Source of the DNA: CAZFDE01 sp964517795
GTDB lineage: Bacteria; Planctomycetota; Phycisphaerae; Sedimentisphaerales; Anaerobacaceae
Direction of reading: 5' to 3'
Assembly (NCBI GenBank): GCA_964517795.1
Contig: CAZFDE010000117.1
Location: 1 to 6,302 of the forward strand
DNA length: 6,302 bases
How positions within the stretch are numbered: position 1 is the stretch's first letter; every line of letters begins with the position of its first letter. This document shows positions 1-6,301 of this stretch, one piece after another. Position numbers and translations under genes: made by a program. The notes beneath the pieces are model-generated. The model saw only the letters and a program-made list of their open reading frames with translations, ran no database searches and had not been told where the DNA came from.

Positions 1-36
1 TACTGCATATACGCAAAAAACAACCTTCACAGAAAT

Positions 37-303
37 TTATGAAATATTCGGGCTATAGATACCCCACACACGGCGACCGGTCTGAAAAAGCAGCAATTCA
101 CAAATAGGAAGCAATAGAATAATCTCAATGATGTAGGCAATCCGGCTGCGAAATAACAGGCCAAGCCCCGCAAGAAAAGAAATAACGCAAAGGACAAGAA
201 ACCATGTTGAGGACGGCTTAAAATTAACCGCGGCAAGATAACCCAAAAATGCCGAACCGGCCATCTGGAGAGCGACAAACGCGTTAATCCATTTTTTTAT
301 CAT
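37..303 (-). CDS. Small hypothetical membrane protein (about 88 residues, three membrane segments)
   Basis: I do not recognise this protein. Starting at the ATG at 301-303 it has 88 residues with three hydrophobic segments, near 5-25, 33-51 and 55-73, and a short polar tail (QTGRRVWGIYSPNIS). The frame stays open upstream to 486, but that part translates the palindromic repeat at 413-490 and an AT-rich, lysine-rich stretch, so I take methionine 62 of the long frame as the start. No good ribosome site precedes it; an AGAGG lies about 25 bases upstream, too far for this ATG. The segment LQMAGSAFLGYL resembles LQAAFVFLGYL at the N terminus of the larger membrane protein at 656-1477, so the two may be related. 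It could be a truncated relative of that gene or a small integral protein of its own. Stop codon TAA at 37-39. Confidence 0.5.
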   Translation of the reverse strand: MIKKWINAFVALQMAGSAFLGYLAAVNFKPSSTWFLVLCVISFLAGLGLLFRSRIAYIIEIILLLPICELLLFQTGRRVWGIYSPNIS

Positions 304-655
304 CGTGAAAAAATGATCGTACAGATTTGCCTCTAATACCCGCCAAGATAGCGATATGTTCAAAAGTTTTATATTTTTATCTTTGGATTTGTTATGTAGA
401 AACACACGCAATGTCATTGCGAAGGCCCCAAGGGCCGCGGCAATCTCGGATTTTGGGCCGCAGAGATTGCTTCGCTTCGCTCGCAATGACCATCAATAAG
501 CATCATTTCTACAGACCACTTTGGTTTTTTAACTTTCCAGTTTTCGTCTCGACCTGCGACTGAACCAATCCATTATTCATTCATCCGCAATGGCTTATGT
601 AAAAATGCGATTTAGGCTGAAAACCGTATAGTATAGCGCAAAAGAAAAAGGGATG
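304..655. other. 352-base intergenic stretch between the two membrane-protein genes
   Basis: This stretch holds the palindromic repeat (413-490) and the promoter-like site near its right end. The remainder, 304-412 and 491-629, is mostly AT-rich and shows no credible gene. I see no strong hairpin followed by a T-run that would be a clear intrinsic terminator; a four-base stem AACT-ggaa-AGTT followed by A residues (minus strand, about 527-538) is too weak. The frames open across it are translations of the repeat. Confidence 0.6.
413..490. repeat. 78-base palindromic intergenic repeat with perfect 10-base inverted ends
   Basis: The ends are exact inverted copies: GTCATTGCGA at 413-422 and TCGCAATGAC at 481-490. 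A second perfect pair lies inside: GCAATCTC at 440-447 and GAGATTGC at 463-470. The left arm also holds its own hairpin, GGCCC-caa-GGGCC (424-436), and the right arm carries TTCGC repeats. The whole can fold into a branched hairpin. From memory, sequences of the type GTCATTGCGAGcgaagcGAAGCAATCT are dispersed intergenic repeats in many environmental bacterial genomes; that I cannot check here. It has no coding capacity of its own and looks like a non-autonomous, REP- or MITE-like element. It may act on RNA ends as a hairpin. Confidence 0.82.
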
Positions 656-659
656 TCAT
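630..659 (-). promoter_or_regulatory. Sigma-70-like promoter overlapping the stop of the 273-residue membrane protein gene
   Basis: On the minus strand ATGACA (654-659; five of six match TTGACA) is followed by an 18-base spacer and TATACT (630-635; five of six match TATAAT). The -35 overlaps the TGA stop at 656-658 and lies inside an 11-base perfect palindrome, GGATGTCATCC (651-661). Transcription would begin near 623, run through the palindromic repeat at 413-490 and reach the small membrane protein gene at 303. The match is good, but there is no direct evidence of use. Confidence 0.4.
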
Positions 660-1477
660 CCTGACCGCCATATATCTTTTATATACATGACGATCTTCAC
701 CCATTCATTATTTTTATTTTTTGCATAATCTTCATATATCACTAACCTGATTTCATTACCTTGATTATTTTTAACTCTGCCAAGATTGCGCATTTTCCTA
801 CTACACCATGAATAGTCAAAATCATTCGTTAGGAGTTCGCGCCTGCCACCGATTCCCGTTATAAGTTCTACTTCAAAAATTTCGGGGTATTTACCAAAAA
901 CCTCTAAAACTTTTGGTGAATCGGTGTGTATCCCTTCCTCGATTCCCATATCATTCTTTATAATTTGTTTAAGAAAAGCAATTTCCTCAGCATAAATGTT
1001 TTTTATATTTTTTCTTCTGGCATAATCTGGTGTTGAAAAATATATTGTGGCCCAGAAAAGAATGCACATGCACACCGCTACCCCAATCCAAGAAGATGAT
1101 GTTTTCGTCCAAAATTTTATTTTTTCTGTTCGCAGAATAACGATCAAGAGAATAAAGTTGAGCAAACTCCACGCAAAAAGAATAGCTGTCCATGGCCAAT
1201 AAAAAGGATTATTTTGCATAGACAATTCTTGGAAATTTGTAAAATAAGGGTAGTCCAGCAAATGAAATATAATTGTCAGTAGCTCACTAATCCACCCGAC
1301 AAACATAAAAAAAATCCCCCATTTATATGCAATAGAACTGCCCTCAATGATGAAAGAAGCTAGAATATATAACAATATAACTCCCACGTCAACACGTCGG
1401 TATATAACTAAGTATCCCAAGAATACGAAAGCCGCTTGTAGCAAAATAGAAAATCTTACAAATTTATTTTTTTTCAT
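656..1477 (-). CDS. Hypothetical membrane protein with five predicted membrane segments and a C-terminal soluble domain
   Basis: I do not recognise this 273-residue protein. Hydrophobic segments lie near residues 8-26, 31-50, 53-72, 93-115 and 129-148. A charged, lysine-rich domain of about 125 residues follows; with a cytoplasmic N terminus, five segments would place it outside the membrane. That domain carries aromatic and acidic clusters (for example IYEDYAKNKNNEWVKI near 247-262) but no catalytic motif I can name. The ATG has a weak AGAG-type ribosome site about six bases upstream. It starts 33 bases after the glyA stop and could be read through from glyA. The gene is very AT-rich and uses A/T-ending codons, unlike dxr, rseP and glyA: 961-1020 has 14 G/C of 60, while 2281-2340 inside glyA has 34 of 60. 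This suggests horizontal acquisition. Coding is supported by length and coherent hydrophobic segments, not by homology. Confidence 0.75.
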   Translation of the reverse strand: MKKNKFVRFSILLQAAFVFLGYLVIYRRVDVGVILLYILASFIIEGSSIAYKWGIFFMFVGWISELLTIIFHLLDYPYFTNFQELSMQNNPFYWPWTAILFAWSLLNFILLIVILRTEKIKFWTKTSSSWIGVAVCMCILFWATIYFSTPDYARRKNIKNIYAEEIAFLKQIIKNDMGIEEGIHTDSPKVLEVFGKYPEIFEVELITGIGGRRELLTNDFDYSWCSRKMRNLGRVKNNQGNEIRLVIYEDYAKNKNNEWVKIVMYIKDIWRSG

Positions 1478-1510
1478 TGCAATCTCTTTTTACGAGAATT
1501 CAAAGATTTT

Positions 1511-2947
1511 CTATATAATTCGAAATTGCCCACAGAGCGTGCGGATCTGCGTGCGCATCTCGGCGGCAAATTGATCGTCGAGTACGAAATCGTTATTGGC
1601 TTTGGGCTTGGTGTTTCGCAGGACCTCATCGAGCATGGCGGCGATCTGCCGCATCTCGGTATCGCCCATGCCCTGACGGGTAACGATCGGGGTGCCTAAG
1701 CGAATGCCGCTGGCGACACTGGCCGGGTGAGGATCGTAGGGGAGTTTATTCATATTGACGACGATCCCGCACTGCTCCAGCGCGTTTTGCGCGATCGCAC
1801 CCGTGAGGCCGTTGCGGAAATTCGCGATATTGATCAGGACCATATGCGTGTCCGTATCGCCGGTAACGACATCGAAACCGAATTCCTTGAGCTGCGCGGC
1901 GAGCGTTTTCGCGTTGGCGATGATAGCAAACTGTCGCCTGCGATAGTCATGGTCGAGGCATTCTTTGAAGAAGACCGCCTTGGCCGCGATGTGGTTGAGA
2001 TACGGCGTACCCTGAACGCCGGGGAAGGTCGCTTTCTGGATATGGCCGGCGAGCGTGCGGGTCTTGCCCCAGAGGGTCGCTTTCGTATCGAAATCACGAC
2101 CCATCAGGATAATCCCGCCCCGCGGCCCGCCGGGTTTGTAGGTGCTTGAGGTCGTGAAGTGGGCCTCGTCGATCGGCGAGGGGTGTGCGCCGGCCATAAC
2201 CAGCCCGGCAATATGCGAAACGTCGGCCATCAGGTACGCCCCGATCTCATCGGCGATCGAGCGGAACTTGGCGAAATCGATCGTCCGCGGATACGCACTG
2301 GCACCGCAGATAATCAGTTTCGGCCGAAATTTCAACGCGTGCAGGCGAATCTGGTCGTAATCCAGCAAAAAGGTCTGCCGCGAGACGCAATAATGCTCGA
2401 CCTCAAAGTGCCTGCCCGCCCATGCGATGCTTTCGCCGTGCGAGACGTGCCCACCCTGGGCCATACTCAGGCTCAGAATGTTATCGCCTTTTTCGAGGAT
2501 CGCATTGATGACGATCTGGTTGGCCTGTGTGCCCGAATGCGGCTGAACATTGGCATATTTCGCACCGAACGCTTCTTGGGCCCGTTCGATCGCGAGATTT
2601 TCGATTTGGTCCACGACCTCGCAGCCGCCGTGAAACCGTGCCCCGGCAAAGCCCTCGGTCGTTTTGTTCTGAACCACCGACCCGAGTGCCGCCAGGACCG
2701 CCCGGCTGCACTGGTTCTCCGCGGCGATCAACTGCAATGTGCTGGTCAGCCGCTCGTATTCGTTTCGGATCAGTTCATAGGTCGCCGGGTCGTTTTTGCG
2801 CAAAACATTGAGAAGCCCTTCGTGATAGCCTTCGAAACCCCCGGATCGCTGCTGCTGGTGGGTGATGAATTCATAGACTTTGCTGGAAGACGTCCGTGTC
2901 GTTTCGATCTGTCTGAACTGCTGAGACCCTGCCATGTCCTTATTCAA
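1511..2947 (-). CDS. glyA: Serine hydroxymethyltransferase (glycine hydroxymethyltransferase), divergent form
   Basis: This PLP enzyme of fold type I normally interconverts serine plus tetrahydrofolate with glycine plus 5,10-methylene-tetrahydrofolate in the cytosol. Family motifs run the whole length: LIAAEN (73-78), EGFAGARFHGGCE (98-110), NVQPHSGTQAN (133-143), GGHVSHG (165-171), ADVSHIAGLV (241-250) with the PLP aspartate D242 and H245, the PLP lysine K271 in TYKPGGPRGG, FPGVQG (308-313), and SGIRLGT with carboxylate-binding R416. Several substrate-site positions are non-canonical (see findings). At 478 residues it is about 60 longer than E. coli GlyA (417), mostly through an N-terminal extension of about 45 residues. 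The longest frame starts with TTG at 2945-2947; an ATG four codons later (2933-2935) is an equally good start and would give 474 residues. AAAGGG lies one base from the TTG and about 13 from the ATG, so neither spacing decides. The fold is certain, but the exact substrate is less so. Confidence 0.9.
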   Translation of the reverse strand: MNKDMAGSQQFRQIETTRTSSSKVYEFITHQQQRSGGFEGYHEGLLNVLRKNDPATYELIRNEYERLTSTLQLIAAENQCSRAVLAALGSVVQNKTTEGFAGARFHGGCEVVDQIENLAIERAQEAFGAKYANVQPHSGTQANQIVINAILEKGDNILSLSMAQGGHVSHGESIAWAGRHFEVEHYCVSRQTFLLDYDQIRLHALKFRPKLIICGASAYPRTIDFAKFRSIADEIGAYLMADVSHIAGLVMAGAHPSPIDEAHFTTSSTYKPGGPRGGIILMGRDFDTKATLWGKTRTLAGHIQKATFPGVQGTPYLNHIAAKAVFFKECLDHDYRRRQFAIIANAKTLAAQLKEFGFDVVTGDTDTHMVLINIANFRNGLTGAIAQNALEQCGIVVNMNKLPYDPHPASVASGIRLGTPIVTRQGMGDTEMRQIAAMLDEVLRNTKPKANNDFVLDDQFAAEMRTQIRTLCGQFRII

Positions 2948-2963
2948 TCCCTTTCTAAGGAAA

Positions 2964-2991
2964 AATCCGAAATCCGAATATCGAAATCCTA
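2964..2991. repeat. Four tandem 7-base units in the rseP-glyA gap
   Basis: Read on the plus strand, the units are AATCCGA, AATCCGA, ATATCGA and AATCCTA, joined without spacers. The first two are identical and the last differs from them at one base. They lie just upstream of the glyA start, inside its likely 5' leader. I recall runs of this AATCCGAA type as dispersed intergenic repeats in planctomycete-like and other environmental genomes, but cannot verify that here. Function unknown. Confidence 0.6.
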
Positions 2992-3035
2992 AACACTATC
3001 GGATTGTAAAATACCACCTCGAAGGTTAAACTTCT

Positions 3036-3041
3036 ATTATA
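3036..3041 (-). promoter_or_regulatory. Possible -10 element of a glyA promoter
   Basis: A perfect TATAAT on the minus strand lies 12 bases past the rseP stop and about 90 bases before the glyA start. The -35 side is poor: TTTTCA at a 15-base spacing is the best match, and it overlaps the end of rseP. It could let glyA be expressed apart from dxr-rseP, giving a leader of about 80 bases that contains the 7-base repeat array. AT-rich sequence makes a chance match possible. Confidence 0.3.
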
Positions 3042-3053
3042 AAATCGGCATTT

Positions 3054-5255
3054 TTATGAAAATCCGTTAAACAAGCGGAGAATATCGTTAAAGGTTACAT
3101 ACAATGCCAGCGTGAGCACCAGTGCCAGGCCGACATACAGTAATGCTGCCTGTATTTTCTCGGGGACCGGCGAGCCTTTGATTTTTTCGATCAGCAGCAT
3201 CACGATATGCCCGCCGTCGAAGGGCAGCATCGGCAGTGCGTTAAAGACCGCGATAAACACGTTGATCAATCCCAGAAAATAAACGTATTCGATCAGCGGC
3301 CGTTCACTGACGATCGTAAAACTCAAATGAATAATTCCGATCGGGCCCTGGAAATTGGCCGCACTGATCGCCCCCATCACAAACCGCAGCAATGTGATAT
3401 ACGCCGTCTTGATAAAACCGACTCCTTTGTCGATCCCCATCCGCATCGCTTCAACGGTCCCGGACGCCTTGTAGAGGCGTTCCATCGGCTTAAACGGAAT
3501 AGAATCACTCAGACGGGTCCGAACAGTGACAAACCGGTAAAAATCCTCGACATTTAATTGAACGGTTTCCCGGCGGTCTTTGTAACGCCACTGGACCGGG
3601 ATCGACTCGCCCGTATTGGCGCGAAGGCGATCGATCACGTCATAGAAATCCGTCACAGCTTCGCCATTGACCGATTGAATCGTTGCACCGCGCGGGATAT
3701 CCAGCCCCGGCACCTCGCCATTGGTGTCGATACTTTTGGCCATGACCGGATGGGCCATATCGAGTACAAGGGCAGCACCGATCATCACCGTTTTATTATT
3801 ATCTGCGTCTTTGGTGCGTCTGGGAACCGCTTGAACCGAAACAATATTCTGATCCCGAATGACTTCGAGCGTTACCCGTTGATCGGCATGTTCGGTAATC
3901 ACATCTTTCAATTCCCGATAGGTGGGGAAATTCACGTCACCGGCTTTGACGATAATATCCCCGGCCTGCGGCATGAGATTGGCATCTTCAATCGTTTGCA
4001 GTTTTTCGCCGGTAAACCAGCACCTTATTTTTTGCCAGAAACTCGGCTCAACGGGACTGAAAGCGGCGACCTTTAATCGCGGCACCATCGATCCAATATG
4101 ACTCAAGGCCGCCTCGGTCAGCACCTTGTGATGTTCGGACCAACCGGCAAATGTATCCAGGCTTGTTTCCACCAGTTCGCCTTTGGGGCTACGCTCGACC
4201 ACCACGTTCACATGGGCCTTGAGTGCTGTTTCGACGGCCTTGTCAAATTCCCAGACGTGATCGATGTTCCGCCCGTCAACGCCGCGAACACGATCACCGA
4301 CTTCAAGACCGGTTTGCGATTTGAGCTGATTCGCATCTTCGGATTTCAGCTTGGGAATCACGGGCAACAGAGGCGGATAAATCCCGAATCCCTTCAGCGG
4401 TGAGCCGGGTAATTTCGTCGAGGTCAGCGAGAAATCTTCGGTGGTACCGTCTTGATGGCGGATCGTCAGCGTGGCGTTTTCATTCTTGGCTAAAAATACG
4501 GCCGTGGTCATGATATCCGAAAAATCCAGATTGTAGGAACGCCCGTCGATCGCGATGACCTCGTCACCGCCTTGAAGACCCGCCCGCTGGGCCGGCGAAT
4601 CCGGGACAACGCCGCCGACCACCGGCGGCATCAGCTTGATCCCGTGAAGAAAAACCGCAATCAGGATCACCATGGCGAACAAGGCGTTGCAAATCACCCC
4701 CGCCGCAACGACGCGCATGCGAACAAATGGTGACTTGCGGGGGTAGGCCCGCGGATCATCGATATCCTGCACCGGTTTGGTATCGTCCTGACCGAGCATT
4801 TTGACAAAGCCGCCGAATGGAATCAAACCCAGGCAATACTCCGTATCACCGGCTTTTTGATTATCGCCGAAATGAAATTTGGCGAGACTGCCGTCGGCAT
4901 CCTTGTCTTGCGGATCCGTGATCAAAAAACCGGGTAAAATACGCAGCCGCCGGCCTTTCTCGGTCCGCTGAATCCCGAACAGATACGGCGGAAAGCCGAT
5001 CGAGAACCGTTCGACCTTGATATCCGAAAGTTTGGCAACGATGAAATGACCGAATTCATGGATCAATACGACCGTACCAAAGCCGATGATGGTTAAAAGG
5101 ATATTGCTGAATTTATCAATATTCTGTATGATCAGCGACACGACTGCAATCACGATCAACAGCAGCATCAACAGCCGCGAACGATTCTGCATCGGAATTT
5201 TTTCTTTGATATTGGGTACATCCTGCGGCGGATTTTGATCGTTTTGTTCTGTCAT
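3054..5255 (-). CDS. rseP: RseP-type site-2 (intramembrane) zinc metalloprotease with four PDZ-like domains
   Basis: RseP is a membrane-embedded zinc protease that cuts transmembrane substrates, classically anti-sigma factors already trimmed by a site-1 protease, and leftover signal peptides. The zinc motif HEFGH is at 66-70 and the second active-site motif, FNALPMLPFDGGH, at 671-683 (N672, D680). GGFVKMLG (148-155) is the conserved membrane-associated loop. Membrane segments lie near 29-46, 52-75, 184-204, 613-632, 656-680 and 703-722. Four PDZ-like domains follow in order: about 214-280, 314-366, 427-480 and 517-570. The protein has 733 residues, where typical RseP has about 450 residues and two PDZ domains. 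It also has a charged N-terminal tail, an extra first membrane segment, and about 36 additional residues between HEFGH and GGFVKML. The ATG is supported by AAGGAA five bases upstream. No anti-sigma or sigma gene lies nearby, so its substrate is unknown. Confidence 0.94.
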   Translation of the reverse strand: MTEQNDQNPPQDVPNIKEKIPMQNRSRLLMLLLIVIAVVSLIIQNIDKFSNILLTIIGFGTVVLIHEFGHFIVAKLSDIKVERFSIGFPPYLFGIQRTEKGRRLRILPGFLITDPQDKDADGSLAKFHFGDNQKAGDTEYCLGLIPFGGFVKMLGQDDTKPVQDIDDPRAYPRKSPFVRMRVVAAGVICNALFAMVILIAVFLHGIKLMPPVVGGVVPDSPAQRAGLQGGDEVIAIDGRSYNLDFSDIMTTAVFLAKNENATLTIRHQDGTTEDFSLTSTKLPGSPLKGFGIYPPLLPVIPKLKSEDANQLKSQTGLEVGDRVRGVDGRNIDHVWEFDKAVETALKAHVNVVVERSPKGELVETSLDTFAGWSEHHKVLTEAALSHIGSMVPRLKVAAFSPVEPSFWQKIRCWFTGEKLQTIEDANLMPQAGDIIVKAGDVNFPTYRELKDVITEHADQRVTLEVIRDQNIVSVQAVPRRTKDADNNKTVMIGAALVLDMAHPVMAKSIDTNGEVPGLDIPRGATIQSVNGEAVTDFYDVIDRLRANTGESIPVQWRYKDRRETVQLNVEDFYRFVTVRTRLSDSIPFKPMERLYKASGTVEAMRMGIDKGVGFIKTAYITLLRFVMGAISAANFQGPIGIIHLSFTIVSERPLIEYVYFLGLINVFIAVFNALPMLPFDGGHIVMLLIEKIKGSPVPEKIQAALLYVGLALVLTLALYVTFNDILRLFNGFS

Positions 5256-5260
5256 TCAGT

Positions 5261-5266
5261 TTCCTT
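5261..5266 (-). promoter_or_regulatory. Ribosome binding site of rseP
   Basis: On the minus strand AAGGAA precedes the ATG of rseP with a five-base spacer. It sits in the 14-base gap after the dxr stop. It supports starting at the ATG at 5253-5255 rather than at the internal methionine 22, and suggests coupled translation with dxr. Confidence 0.55.
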
Positions 5267-5269
5267 ATG

Positions 5270-6301
5270 CTAAGTGCTTACTTTCACCGATTGGCGGACA
5301 TGATTTCTGGCCCAGGCATCGACCTCAAGCAGATCGCCCAATGTCTTTTCGGCTTTTACCTCGTGATTGTTGAGACAATCTTCGATCAATTCGCTGATCC
5401 GGCAAAATGCGATCCGCCCGGCCAGGAAGTGTTCGACGGCCGCTTCGTTGGCCGCATTGAACACCGCCGCCGATGTGCCGCCGATCCGCGCGACCTCGAA
5501 TCCAAGTGCCAGTGTCCGAAAAACCTCCAGATCGGGCTTCTCGAAAGTCAGCGAACCGATCCGGCCCAGATCCATTCGCGATGCGATCCCTTTTTGCCGA
5601 AAAGGATATGTCAGGGCATACTGGATCGGCACGCACATATCCGGCAGACCCATCTGGGCAATCACCGAGCCGTCGATGAACTCGACCATCGAATGAATAA
5701 TCGATTCGGGATGGATCAGGACATCGATCTTTTCGGCCTCGACGCCGAACAGCCATCGTGCCTCGATCACTTCCAGCGCCTTGTTCATTAATGTGGCCGA
5801 GTCGATCGTGATCTTCGGGCCCATATCCCACGTTGGGTGCGCCAGGGCCTGCTCGACCGTTACGCTTTCGACCTCTTTTTTGGTTGCGCCGCGAAACGGT
5901 CCGCCCGACGCGGTCAGAATAATTTTGTGCACCTCGTCAATCGTACCCGACTGCAGCGATTGGAAGATAGCGGAGTGTTCGCTGTCCACCGGCAGGATCT
6001 GTGCCCCGGTGTTCGCGGCCGTCTTCATCAGCAGTTCGCCCGCGATGACCAGCGGCTCTTTGTTGGCGATGGCAATGCGTTTGCCGTTTTCGGCCGCCGC
6101 CAGTACCGCGCCCAGCCCTGCTGCACCGACCACCGCCGCCAAAACGGTATCGATATTGGCATCCGAAGCGATTTGGGCCAAACTGTCCGGGCCGACGAGT
6201 ATCTCGGCATCAATCGAACCGGCAATCTCGCGAAAGGCCTCGGCCCGAAGGGAGGTTCTAGGAGATGGAAAGCCGCCTGTTGAAAAAACACGTCGCGGCC
6301 A
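5270..6301 (-). CDS. dxr: 1-deoxy-D-xylulose 5-phosphate reductoisomerase, 5'-truncated by the window edge
   Basis: Dxr (IspC) is a cytosolic enzyme that converts 1-deoxy-D-xylulose 5-phosphate to 2-C-methyl-D-erythritol 4-phosphate with NADPH and a divalent metal, the committed step of the MEP isoprenoid pathway. About 343 codons are visible, against roughly 400 in the family; the N-terminal GSTGSIG NADPH motif lies outside the window. Counting from the edge, I see VGAAGL (58-63), ANKEPLV (79-85), LPVDSEH with metal ligands D106 and E108, SGGPFR (132-137), HPTWDMG, and MNKALE, whose E177 is the third metal ligand. HPESIIHSM and the C-terminal FNAANE are also present. The frame ends at TAG, 14 bases before rseP, which suggests co-transcription. 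The first 18 residues or so do not resemble the family; similarity is credible from about position 6248 inward. A TTG at 6179-6181 lies mid-domain and is not the start. The family call is secure; the 5' end is not. Confidence 0.95.
   Translation of the reverse strand, partial: WPRRVFSTGGFPSPRTSLRAEAFREIAGSIDAEILVGPDSLAQIASDANIDTVLAAVVGAAGLGAVLAAAENGKRIAIANKEPLVIAGELLMKTAANTGAQILPVDSEHSAIFQSLQSGTIDEVHKIILTASGGPFRGATKKEVESVTVEQALAHPTWDMGPKITIDSATLMNKALEVIEARWLFGVEAEKIDVLIHPESIIHSMVEFIDGSVIAQMGLPDMCVPIQYALTYPFRQKGIASRMDLGRIGSLTFEKPDLEVFRTLALGFEVARIGGTSAAVFNAANEAAVEHFLAGRIAFCRISELIEDCLNNHEVKAEKTLGDLLEVDAWARNHVRQSVKVST

Noticed and set aside
304..486. N-terminal 61 residues of the long frame of the small membrane protein
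   Set aside because: They translate the repeat (RAKRSNLCGPKSEIAAAL) and AT-rich spacer. The hydrophobic protein proper begins at the ATG at 303.
327..563. Plus-strand 78-codon frame across the intergenic region
   Set aside because: Its central part (GRRDCFASLAMT) is the translation of the palindromic repeat, and the rest has no coherent features.
2964..2991. CRISPR-like array
   Set aside because: The units are 7 bases with no spacers and there are no cas genes in the window.
2159..2992. Long plus-strand open frame (277 codons) opposite glyA
   Set aside because: It lies antisense to a gene with clear SHMT motifs throughout, its translation shows no recognisable domain, and its end translates the 7-base repeat. 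It is a shadow of the glyA codon pattern, like the shorter plus-strand frame at 1727-2149.
2948..3053. Glycine or THF riboswitch ahead of glyA
   Set aside because: The leader is only about 80 bases and I could find no conserved riboswitch core or convincing paired structure beyond a four-base stem (ACCT-tcg-AGGT).
5325..5831. Alternative-frame minus-strand ORF inside dxr
   Set aside because: It overlaps the well-supported dxr frame, is rich in arginine, glycine and aspartate as expected of a frame shadow, and has no family motifs.
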